Shown: piece after piece, positions 44,145 to 50,613 of the stretch
Numbering within the stretch: position 1 is the first letter of the stretch
Layout of the letters: every line of letters starts with the position of its first letter
Source of the DNA: Negativicutes bacterium
Lineage (GTDB): Bacteria; Bacillota; Negativicutes; JAAYSF01
NCBI GenBank assembly: GCA_028707635.1
Contig: JAQWAQ010000007.1
Coordinates: forward strand, 1 to 51,425
Direction of reading: 5' to 3'
DNA length: 51,425 nt
Translations under genes and position numbers: made by a program
Notes under the pieces: model-generated
Told to the model about the DNA's origin: nothing
The model's input: the letters and a program-made list of their open reading frames with translations, nothing else
The model's database searches: none

Positions 44145-44462
44145 CTACATCAAGCTTAAATCAATACCAAACTCGGCTAGATCATTCAAATTATAACCCG
44201 TGCCGTTGCAGATAGCGCAGCTATCTTTGCCGTCGCCTCCACACTCTTCACAAAGTTCGACGTAGACTTCAATGAACCCGAGTCCGTCACAATTGGAGCA
44301 ATCAAGGCACGCCGTGCAATCCAATATCCTCGTTCCGTGGCAAATCTCGCAGTCATCATTGTCGTTGCAGTTACAACTAATTTCGCGTGAGCCTTCACAA
44401 ATGCGGCAAACTTTGCCAGTTTGGTCACAGGTATCGCATGGAACTTTAAAAGACTTCCCCAA
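44145..44462 (-). CDS. DnaJ-type cysteine-rich (zinc finger) protein without J domain
   Basis: 105 residues from TTG at 44462 with GGGAGG 9 bases upstream. Eighteen cysteines fall in repeated CxxC units: CDTCDQTG, CRICEGS, CEICHGT, CEECGGDG, CAICNGTGY. This resembles the DnaJ central domain, which holds two zinc ions and binds unfolded proteins, but there is no J domain or C-terminal substrate domain. It is divergent from the DUF6076-like gene, with an inverted repeat between them. Confidence 0.75.
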   Translation of the reverse strand: MGKSFKVPCDTCDQTGKVCRICEGSREISCNCNDNDDCEICHGTRILDCTACLDCSNCDGLGFIEVYVELCEECGGDGKDSCAICNGTGYNLNDLAEFGIDLSLM

Positions 44463-44488
44463 AATGAACGCCTCCCCATCTTAATGTG

Positions 44489-44524
44489 CTGCGCAGTCTA
44501 AATAAGAAAATATTGACTGCGCAG
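44489..44524. promoter_or_regulatory. Inverted repeat in the divergent promoter of the island
   Basis: CTGCGCAGTC (44489-44498) and its exact complement GACTGCGCAG (44515-44524) flank 16 bp of AT-rich sequence. A related half (TTGCGCAGAAATAA) occurs near 44578. Candidate operator between the DnaJ-type and DUF6076-type genes. Confidence 0.6.
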
Positions 44525-44635
44525 AGGTGTTTTGTTATTATTATAATCATTGGGCAAGCCTAAAGCAAATTATTTCGCTTGCGCAGAAATAATCACTTGT
44601 ATATTTAATATTACAACTGCTTAATGGAGGGTTTT

Positions 44636-45982
44636 ATGTCATATGTAATGTTTAGTGATGATTGCTACAAATTTTACAACGATAATAATATCGTACCGAG
44701 TTTTGACGACCAAAGCCATCGGCATCTTTTTGATTTTGTCAGTATGGACTTGCATCAGATAGAGGTTTTATTAGAAAAATTTTTTTCCGAAATGTTTGAC
44801 TTCACAAGACTTAGGCTGAAAGAAAATAGACCTGCTAAGAGGTTTAATGATGAATACGAAAAAGCGAAGCAGTCTGCTGGCATTTTGAATTTAACAGATT
44901 ATTATGTAGGAAATGCTTATTTGAAGAAAATAATAAGCATTCTGGAAAGTAGCCATCCTTATTATAGAATTGGCGAGAACTCACGAAAGGCAACGGAAGA
45001 TATAGTAATAGATTATTTCCACTTGTTTTCGTCATACAACGAGGATTTTTTTGAAAAGAGTGATGATTATATAGGTGTATTTAAAGAATTATTAACAGTC
45101 CCGCCACTGCTATGTGGATATTTTACTTCTGGGCGTACAGAAAAGCTTTATAAGAAGTATTTGGATGATTACAACTCATATCGTCGTATAATACGGAAAA
45201 ACAGGAAGTATGAGGCGAGATGTTTCATAAATATAGTTTCATTTCAGCAGATGATGAATGAGCTTCTCTTTCGTATACTAGATACTTCAACACCCGTTAT
45301 TAGTAGGCTGAATATTTATGATCGAATATGGTTTTATAAAAGAATGCAATCAAAAAAAACCCTGAGTGATGCTGAAATTCAAAAATTGTCACTTGCTTCG
45401 AAAAAAAACAGCAATCTTCCTAAGGGCAAGGAGTTTGCTAAGGAATTATATACCTTCATAACCCAGTTTCCTCTACACGAGGCTTTTCAATATGACTTTA
45501 CCCCCGCATGCGGTATAACATTGATAATACCTGAGGATGGAAATGATGTGTGTGAGCAATTAGGTGCCGAAAGCTTGGAGAAGCTATTAGAATGGGAGTT
45601 TATGAAGATGGTAAAAGCAGGCGTGAGGATAAAAAAATGTGAAAACTGCGGAAAGTATTTCTTTGTCAGGGACAACAAGAATAATTATTGCGATAGAGAG
45701 TTTGAGGAGGAAAGAACTTGTTTGGATGTTGGTTCTGACCGGCGTTTCAAAAACCAAAAAAAAGACGATGTTTATTATACGGCATACCGCAAAGCATGTA
45801 ATAAAAACACGGCGCGCCTCAAGTCCAAAACAAAAGCAATCACCGAAGAAGGTTCGCTTAAAAACTGGCGCAAAGAGGCAAAGAAAAGACTGAATGCTGT
45901 TTATTCCGGCACAGCAGAGGACAAAGAACGCTTTTATGACTGGCTCGATTTAAGCAATGTCGAAATTAACGATTTGTGTTAA
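44636..45982 (+). CDS. DUF6076-like protein with C-terminal zinc ribbon
   Basis: 448 residues from ATG at 44636 with GGAGGG upstream. The body is lysine/aromatic-rich and helical without a recognisable fold. The C-terminal part has a CGNR-like zinc ribbon, KKCENCGKYFFVRDNKNNYC followed by a cysteine about 10 residues on (RTC), and a basic tail (TAYRKACNKNTARLKSKTKA). Such tails occur in DNA-binding proteins of mobile or accessory regions. Low GC compared with the thi and pxp genes; it is probably acquired. Function unknown. Confidence 0.65.
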   Translation: MSYVMFSDDCYKFYNDNNIVPSFDDQSHRHLFDFVSMDLHQIEVLLEKFFSEMFDFTRLRLKENRPAKRFNDEYEKAKQSAGILNLTDYYVGNAYLKKIISILESSHPYYRIGENSRKATEDIVIDYFHLFSSYNEDFFEKSDDYIGVFKELLTVPPLLCGYFTSGRTEKLYKKYLDDYNSYRRIIRKNRKYEARCFINIVSFQQMMNELLFRILDTSTPVISRLNIYDRIWFYKRMQSKKTLSDAEIQKLSLASKKNSNLPKGKEFAKELYTFITQFPLHEAFQYDFTPACGITLIIPEDGNDVCEQLGAESLEKLLEWEFMKMVKAGVRIKKCENCGKYFFVRDNKNNYCDREFEEERTCLDVGSDRRFKNQKKDDVYYTAYRKACNKNTARLKSKTKAITEEGSLKNWRKEAKKRLNAVYSGTAEDKERFYDWLDLSNVEINDLC

Positions 45983-46014
45983 TCCTAAACGAATTTTAGG
46001 CAATATTAGGATCT

Positions 46015-46093
46015 AAAATGGACCCCGTAAGGCACTGTTAAAAATCGAGGCTAATCCTCTTTTTTTAACCGTCTACTTTACAGGGTCCATTTT
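46015..46093. repeat. 79-bp MITE-like element with terminal inverted repeats
   Basis: The left end AAAATGGACCCCGTAA and the right end complement AAAATGGACCCTGTAA match at 15 of 16 positions. The similarity continues weakly inward to a TTAAAAA stretch on both sides. TGGACCC ends of this type are seen on IS3-group insertion sequences. The centre GAGG-CTAAT-CCTC then TTTTTTT may also end the upstream transcript. Confidence 0.55.
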
Positions 46094-46200
46094 ACTTTTA
46101 GACGGCCCCTTTTTCTATTGCTTATGTTACCAAATGGTATCACACGTCATATTATACATAAGAATACCAAAAACATAATGTAAGTAAAGGGGGAATTTGT

Positions 46201-46314
46201 ATGGGTTTTGGTGGTTTCGGAGGTTGTAATGGTAATGGAAGCGGGATTATTATAATCATTATCATTATAATTTTACTATTTTTCTTCATTGAAGACGATT
46301 TCACAACCGTATAA
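46201..46314 (+). CDS. 37-residue glycine/isoleucine small membrane protein (YjcZ-like)
   Basis: Starts MGFGGFGGCNGNGSG, followed by nine consecutive isoleucines, then LLFFFIEDDFTTV. RBS AAAGGGGG 8 bases upstream; a terminator follows at 46359. Glycine-rich start plus one hydrophobic helix resembles tiny YjcZ-type sporulation-associated proteins. Likely a single-pass membrane peptide; function unknown. Confidence 0.6.
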   Translation: MGFGGFGGCNGNGSGIIIIIIIIILLFFFIEDDFTTV

Positions 46315-46358
46315 GAAAACACTTTATCTCAATCCACAACAGCCAAGTCTATAGATTT

Positions 46359-46383
46359 GCTCCGTGTTAGCGGAGCTTTTTTT
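46359..46383 (+). terminator. Terminator after the small Gly/Ile protein
   Basis: GCTCCG-TGTTAG-CGGAGC is followed by TTTTTTT. Confidence 0.8.
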
Positions 46384-46385
46384 AT

Positions 46386-46595
46386 TTACTTACTTCTTTT
46401 GATAATTATGTACTGCTTGATAGCCATTAATATCAAGGATGCACCTACGGCTATATCAATTATTGCGGGGCTTACTAATAGGGGGCGGGATAAAAGATAA
46501 ATTCCTGCTATAAAAATAAAAAGAGCATCTGAAGCTGGAGCAGGAGTAGGCTTTGGAGCTTGATTTGAAGTTGGATCTATCGTTTTCTTTTTCAT
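46386..46595 (-). CDS. Small two-helix membrane protein
   Basis: 69 residues from ATG at 46595 with GTGAGG upstream. Hydrophilic N-terminus with a proline run (APKPTPAPASD), then two membrane segments (ALFIFIAGIYLLSRPLL and IIDIAVGASLILMAIKQYII) and a basic end. No family recognised. Probably in a small operon with the DUF4177 gene upstream (31 bp). Confidence 0.6.
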   Translation of the reverse strand: MKKKTIDPTSNQAPKPTPAPASDALFIFIAGIYLLSRPLLVSPAIIDIAVGASLILMAIKQYIIIKRSK

Positions 46596-46626
46596 TTTAA
46601 AACCTCACTTAATTCTGCCATTGCCT

Positions 46627-46818
46627 TTATTTTTCTTTGTAAAAGATGAGCATAATAGTATCTTTATCAAGAATAAGAGTTTCTCCAGATACATGTTTAT
46701 CAAAAATCCATCCGGATTGGGCTTGCTCGTTTAGAATTTTTTCAAGCCTATCGCCATCAAGTCGTGATGTTCCGAAGAAACCTTCTTTTTTTACTTCTAC
46801 AACTTTATATTGACGCAT
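46627..46818 (-). CDS. DUF4177 family small protein
   Basis: 63 residues from ATG at 46818 with AAAGGAGGATG upstream (an ATG two codons earlier is inside the ribosome binding site). Pattern MRQYKVVEVKKEG, then LEKILNEQAQSGW and ETLILDKDTIMLIFYK is the DUF4177 fold, a small alpha/beta protein of unknown function common in Firmicutes accessory regions. Confidence 0.75.
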   Translation of the reverse strand: MRQYKVVEVKKEGFFGTSRLDGDRLEKILNEQAQSGWIFDKHVSGETLILDKDTIMLIFYKEK

Positions 46819-46935
46819 TTTCATCCTCCTTTATAATCGGGGAGAGTAATCTCAAGGGGACTTGGCAAACACTCTGCTTATACTATTAGTATAGCAGAAG
46901 CGAAAAAGGTATACTAGACTTCTCGCATGAGAGTA

Positions 46936-46964
46936 TTGACAATAATGCTTTTAAAATGTAATAT
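46936..46964 (+). promoter_or_regulatory. Promoter of the RuBisCO-like protein operon
   Basis: TTGACA (46936-46941), a 17-bp spacer and TAATAT (46959-46964). A second site, the imperfect palindrome CTGC-TTATACTA / TAGTATA-GCAG at 46874-46897, lies 39 bp upstream. Confidence 0.7.
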
Positions 46965-47028
46965 TAAAACAATTTAGTAGCTCTTATCTAGGAAGGGCGG
47001 TTCCTCTTTTTAGCTGATCAGATTACTG

Positions 47029-47071
47029 AAGGCTAAGGCATTTCATGAGCGATGATGCCTTAGCCTTTTGA
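47029..47071 (+). terminator. Leader terminator (possible attenuator) upstream of the RuBisCO-like gene
   Basis: Perfect 13-bp stem AAGGCTAAGGCAT / ATGCCTTAGCCTT and TTTT, about 65 bases after the promoter and 34 bases before the gene. A terminator between promoter and gene implies attenuation or a short RNA. The leader sequence is not a recognised riboswitch. Confidence 0.7.
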
Positions 47072-47104
47072 TTTTAGTGTAACATTAGAGCGGAGGCGTA
47101 GTTC

Positions 47105-48229
47105 ATGGTATCTGGTGAACGGTTTATAATAACGTATTTGCTTTCCGGAACGCAGCAGGACGCCTTCAGTAAGGCAAAAGATATTTGTATTGAGCAAACT
47201 GTTGAGTTTCCTGCGAATTTACTTACTCCCGGGGTTATTCAAGATCATGTTGTAGGGCGTATCGAATCTTTTGAGTTCTATGATAACAACTACAGAGCCG
47301 AAATTAGTTACGCCAATGAAATAACAGCCAACGAACTAACCCAGTTTCTAAATGTTGTATTTGGCAATATTAGCATCAAGCCGGGAATTAAGGTAGAGAG
47401 CATCGATTTGCCGCCCACACTGCTTAATCACTGGAAGGGGCCGCGATTTGGTAGAGCTGGTTTGCGCAAATTGCTTGGCATACCCAAACGGCCGCTGCTG
47501 TTTACTGCCTTAAAGCCGATGGGGCTTTCTGCCAAGCAGCTGGCCGAATTGGCTTATAAGTGCGCTGTGGGCGGTATTGATATCATAAAGGATGACCACG
47601 GTCTTACTGATCAGTGTTTCGCGCCTTTTTCAGAGAGAATTAGTCTTTGCGCAGCGGCTGTACATCAAGCAAATCGGGAAACCGGCAACAATAGTATTTA
47701 TGTTGCTAATGTGACAACTGCAGGCGGCCATATGATCGAGCGGGCCCGGGAGGCTAAGGAAAGAGGTGCAGGCGGAATTATGGTTGCTCCGGCTTTAGCT
47801 GGATTTGGCTGTATGCGTCAATTAGCCGATGATGATACGATTTCACTGCCGATTTTTAGCCATCCTGCATTTATAGGCAGTTATGTGACGAGTAGCGAAA
47901 ATGGCTTTTCTCATCAAGCTTTATTTGGACAAATTATGAGGCTGGCCGGCGCAGATGCTGTAATTTATCCTAGCTTTGGCGGTCGATTTTCCTTTAGCCA
48001 GACCGAGTGCGAGTCCATTGCCAAGGCGACGCAGGCTGCAATGGCCGATATCCAGCCAATTTTCCCTGCACCTGGCGGTGGTATGAGTATTGACCGGATT
48101 CCGGAGCTGTACCAGGTGTATGGAAATGATGTGATGTTTTTGATTGGCGGCGGATTGTTCCAGCATGGACCTGATATCGTGGAAAACTGCCGCTATTTTC
48201 GTAAGCTATTGAATGAGTTTGCCTCATAG
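47105..48229 (+). CDS. RuBisCO-like protein (form IV), probable sulfur-salvage isomerase
   Basis: 374 residues with GGAGGCG upstream. The RuBisCO large-chain fold is clear (LFTALKPMGLSAKQLAELAY, GGIDIIKDDHG, SHPAFIGS, FPAPGGGMS, FLIGGGLFQH). Lys137 (RuBisCO Lys175) and the carbamylation lysine Lys162 (Lys201) are kept, but the next catalytic lysine is Met139 and the metal-ligand Glu204 is His165, so it cannot be a CO2-fixing enzyme. The next gene is a cupin like the methylsulfurylase of the Rhodospirillum rubrum methylthioadenosine-isoprenoid shunt, where a form IV protein isomerises methylthioribulose 1-phosphate. That role is the best inference here. Confidence 0.88.
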   Translation: MVSGERFIITYLLSGTQQDAFSKAKDICIEQTVEFPANLLTPGVIQDHVVGRIESFEFYDNNYRAEISYANEITANELTQFLNVVFGNISIKPGIKVESIDLPPTLLNHWKGPRFGRAGLRKLLGIPKRPLLFTALKPMGLSAKQLAELAYKCAVGGIDIIKDDHGLTDQCFAPFSERISLCAAAVHQANRETGNNSIYVANVTTAGGHMIERAREAKERGAGGIMVAPALAGFGCMRQLADDDTISLPIFSHPAFIGSYVTSSENGFSHQALFGQIMRLAGADAVIYPSFGGRFSFSQTECESIAKATQAAMADIQPIFPAPGGGMSIDRIPELYQVYGNDVMFLIGGGLFQHGPDIVENCRYFRKLLNEFAS

Positions 48230-48283
48230 GCGTTTGAACAGATGTTGGACGGCACGGTGAGTTTTTAATCAGGAGGTATAAGG

Positions 48284-48718
48284 ATGTTGATTCGTCATAC
48301 AGGCAATTATAATTGGGATGATGTCCCGGTTCTTGTTTATAAGGAGCAGGGAATTTGCTTTAAAGATATTACCAGACAGGTTTTACTGACAGGGGATTCA
48401 GAGTTGCCGTGCCAGCTTCGCTATTTCGAAGTTGCGCCTGGGGGCCACTCTACGTTAGAACATCACCAGCATGTTCATTTTGTCGTCATTTTCAGAGGCG
48501 AGGGTGATGTATTGCTGGGAGACCGAATTTATCATGTCCAAGAGAAAGATGTTATCGAAATTCCAGCTCATATTTGGCATCAATTTAAGGCAACAGCGAA
48601 TGTTCCTTTAGGGTTTCTTTGCCTGGTGAATACTGAGCGTGACAAACCTATTCTACCGACAGAAGATGATTTGAAATTGCTGCAGAAGGATCCTGCTATC
48701 GCTGCGTTTATCCGCTGA
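48284..48718 (+). CDS. Cupin, candidate methylthioxylulose 5-phosphate methylsulfurylase
   Basis: 144 residues with AGGAGG upstream, 54 bp after the RuBisCO-like gene. Single cupin with metal ligands in HSTLEHHQHVHFVVI and the second motif IPAHIWHQF. In R. rubrum a cupin encoded with the sulfur shunt releases methanethiol from 1-methylthioxylulose 5-phosphate to give 1-deoxyxylulose 5-phosphate. The pairing with a form IV RuBisCO-like protein makes that function likely; the cupin family alone would not. Confidence 0.75.
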   Translation: MLIRHTGNYNWDDVPVLVYKEQGICFKDITRQVLLTGDSELPCQLRYFEVAPGGHSTLEHHQHVHFVVIFRGEGDVLLGDRIYHVQEKDVIEIPAHIWHQFKATANVPLGFLCLVNTERDKPILPTEDDLKLLQKDPAIAAFIR

Positions 48719-48849
48719 CTTGGGATGTTTGATATCCAGATTTAGGACATTTATCCTGACAAAATAAGACAATTTATTTACTTAGATATTAGATAATCTC
48801 TCGATATATATAGTATATTAGCGATTATCTGTATCGGGGGGGGCTTAAA

Positions 48850-48939
48850 GTGCAATATTTATTATATTTTATAATTGTTATTAGTGTTATCGTGCTGTAT
48901 TACTTGATTAAGGCTATTCCTCACCGTAATCGTCAATAA
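48850..48939 (+). CDS. 29-residue single-pass membrane peptide
   Basis: GTG start at 48850 preceded by a G-rich ribosome binding site (GGGGGGGGC). One hydrophobic helix (YLLYFIIVISVIVLYYLI), then a basic tail KAIPHRNRQ. A strong terminator follows 5 bp after the stop, which supports it as a real gene. Function unknown. Confidence 0.55.
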   Translation: MQYLLYFIIVISVIVLYYLIKAIPHRNRQ

Positions 48940-48944
48940 CATGA

Positions 48945-48978
48945 AACACCGTCTATCTGCAGATAGACGGTGTTTTTT
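48945..48978 (+). terminator. Terminator after the 29-residue peptide gene
   Basis: Perfect stem AACACCGTCTATCT / AGATAGACGGTGTT followed by TTTT. Confidence 0.85.
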
Positions 48979-49059
48979 CTTGTCCATAATTTTCTAAAGA
49001 AATTCTAAAATTTGGCACCTATAATTATGAAGAGGAGAATAAGAGGAGATGGTGTTTTT

Positions 49060-49413
49060 ATGAATAACGTAGTTAAAAAATTAGTCGTCTTTTCCTTAAT
49101 TGGGGTTATGCAGCTTGGTCTAGGGTTTTCTGTTACCGAGGCATCGTCAAGACATAACGACAAGCACCACAATAAGCACCATGAGCAGCGCTATGAACAC
49201 CGTGATAATGATCGTGAGCATCGTGAGCATCGTGAATATCGTGAACATCGTATCCAAGAAGAAAGAGAGCGTCATGCCCGCGAAATGCGGCGGCATGACC
49301 ATGAAAGTGACTGGGAATACCATGAGCGCCAGGAGCGAGAGAGAGATCATCATGAGGAGGTCATGCGGTCGCTAGGCGCTTTGGCCCTTCTGGTAGTATT
49401 AAATAACAGCTAG
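49060..49413 (+). CDS. Secreted histidine-rich protein
   Basis: 117 residues from ATG at 49060 with GAGGAG upstream (earlier in-frame ATGs lack one). N-terminal signal or anchor (VVKKLVVFSLIGVMQLGLGF, cleavage likely after TEA). The mature part is dominated by His, Arg and Glu, with repeats of REHREHREYREHR type and clusters HNDKHHNKHHEQ and RERERDHHEE, then a short hydrophobic tail (LGALALLVVLNN). The composition suits metal binding (nickel, zinc or copper) at the cell envelope. No known family assigned. Confidence 0.7.
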   Translation: MNNVVKKLVVFSLIGVMQLGLGFSVTEASSRHNDKHHNKHHEQRYEHRDNDREHREHREYREHRIQEERERHAREMRRHDHESDWEYHERQERERDHHEEVMRSLGALALLVVLNNS

Positions 49414-49425
49414 TATCAAGGTGCA

Positions 49426-49459
49426 AACCGCTCGATAAAAAAATTGGGCGGTTTTTTTT
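49426..49459 (+). terminator. Terminator after the His-rich gene
   Basis: AACCGCTC / GGGCGGTT stem followed by TTTTTT. The conserved element copy 2 begins two bases later. Confidence 0.8.
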
Positions 49460-49460
49460 G

Positions 49461-49588
49461 TCCGATGACTAAGCCGCTCTATCTTCTTCTACAAGAGGGA
49501 GTGAAGAGAGCGGCTAAGTCCCTGGATACGGTTCGACTAGGATTCAGGTGAAGTTAAAACTCCATCTGAATCAAGTCTCACTTTATGT
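49461..49588 (+). repeat. Two-copy structured intergenic element, copy 2
   Basis: Matches 11440-11559 with the same start TCCGATGACTAA, linker CCCTGGATACGGTTC and tail AATCAAGTCTCA. First hairpin is GCCGCTCT / AGAGCGGC with a longer variable loop than in copy 1. In the second hairpin one substitution (GGTG for GATG) keeps pairing as G-U and another gives one A-C mismatch. It lies upstream of a ferredoxin-type gene. Confidence 0.75.
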
Positions 49589-49673
49589 GATTCGTATCAC
49601 TGTAAAAGGGTAGAATATGTTATATTCTTTAGTCAGAAAGATAAATCGAGCATATAAATAAAGGAGAAAAATT

Positions 49674-50390
49674 ATGTTGCGAAAAATTGTTGAGATAAAT
49701 GAAGAGAAGTGTAATGGGTGTGGATTGTGTATTGGTGCATGTCATGAAGCGGCCATTGAGTTAATAAATGGTAAGGCTAAATTGCGATCAGACAATTTAT
49801 GTGACGGACTGGGAGCCTGTTTGCCGGATTGCCCTACAGGAGCTATTCGTATTATTGAAAGAGAGGCGGCCGCCTTTGATGAAGACGCAGTGAAACAGCA
49901 TATTGCAAGCAGTGCACAGCGGTCTGAGCAAGTGCCGGCCAGTTGTCCTGGCAGCGCAGTTCAGGAGTTAAGAAAGCGAATTGCAAACAGGCATAATGAG
50001 CCTGCGACTTCGGCATCAGCTTTACGTCAATGGCCTTGCCAGCTGCAGCTTGTGCCGGTCAATGCGCCCTATTTTAACAATGCTCACCTTCTAGTAGCGG
50101 CTGATTGCAGTGCTTTCGCCTATGCTAACCTTCATGACGAATTTATGCGCGATAGGGTGACTGTTATTGGCTGTCCTAAGCTAGATAACGTGAAATATGC
50201 TGCTAAGTTAACGGAAATATTACAATCTAACAATATTAAAAGTGTGACTGTTGTCCGGATGGAGGTACCTTGCTGCGGCGGTATCGAGAATGCCGTAAAA
50301 GAGGCACTTGGCAATAGTAATAAGATGATTCCTTGGCGGGTAGTAACAATTGGGATAGATGGTGCGATTCGAGAAGACTCATTCGCATAA
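49674..50390 (+). CDS. Ferredoxin-type 4Fe-4S protein with C-terminal cysteine domain
   Basis: 238 residues with AAGGAG upstream. Two 4Fe-4S motifs near the N-terminus: CNGCGLCIGACHEAA and CDGLGACLPDCPTGA. The C-terminal domain (about 125-230) has conserved cysteines in ADCSAFAY, IGCPKLDN and EVPCCGGIE, as in ferredoxins linked to hybrid-cluster or hydrogenase-related genes. Likely an electron carrier; the partner is not in the window. Confidence 0.85.
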   Translation: MLRKIVEINEEKCNGCGLCIGACHEAAIELINGKAKLRSDNLCDGLGACLPDCPTGAIRIIEREAAAFDEDAVKQHIASSAQRSEQVPASCPGSAVQELRKRIANRHNEPATSASALRQWPCQLQLVPVNAPYFNNAHLLVAADCSAFAYANLHDEFMRDRVTVIGCPKLDNVKYAAKLTEILQSNNIKSVTVVRMEVPCCGGIENAVKEALGNSNKMIPWRVVTIGIDGAIREDSFA

Positions 50391-50420
50391 GCCTTTTGGC
50401 GCAGATGTATTCTAAGGTTA

Positions 50421-50460
50421 AAGGTCTCTAAAAGTAGCAGATGCTATTTTTAGAGACCTT
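50421..50460. terminator. Terminator after the ferredoxin-type gene
   Basis: AAGGTCTCTAAAA-G-TAGC / TGCTA-TTTTT-AGAGACCTT stem with a TTTGT run. Confidence 0.75.
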
Positions 50461-50613
50461 TGTACTTTTCTGGCAGCTAGAGGGTTATTCGTATTTTTAT
50501 AAGGCATCTTATCAGCTGTTTTGGCTATTTGGTAGTCCTCTCAATTTTTTTGGTGAATTATTTGTTCTATACTGAAAATATAGAAAAATCAAAAATAGGA
50601 GGGAGAGCAGATC

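Noticed and set aside
46971..47028. Possible SAM-type riboswitch (CTTATC...AGG) upstream of the RuBisCO-like gene
   Set aside because: Only the first few bases match the SAM-I start; the GGCCC and GCAACC core elements are absent.
49147..49353. Minus-strand hydrophobic frame opposite the His-rich gene
   Set aside because: His and Arg codons read in antisense give Met/Val runs; no start signals.
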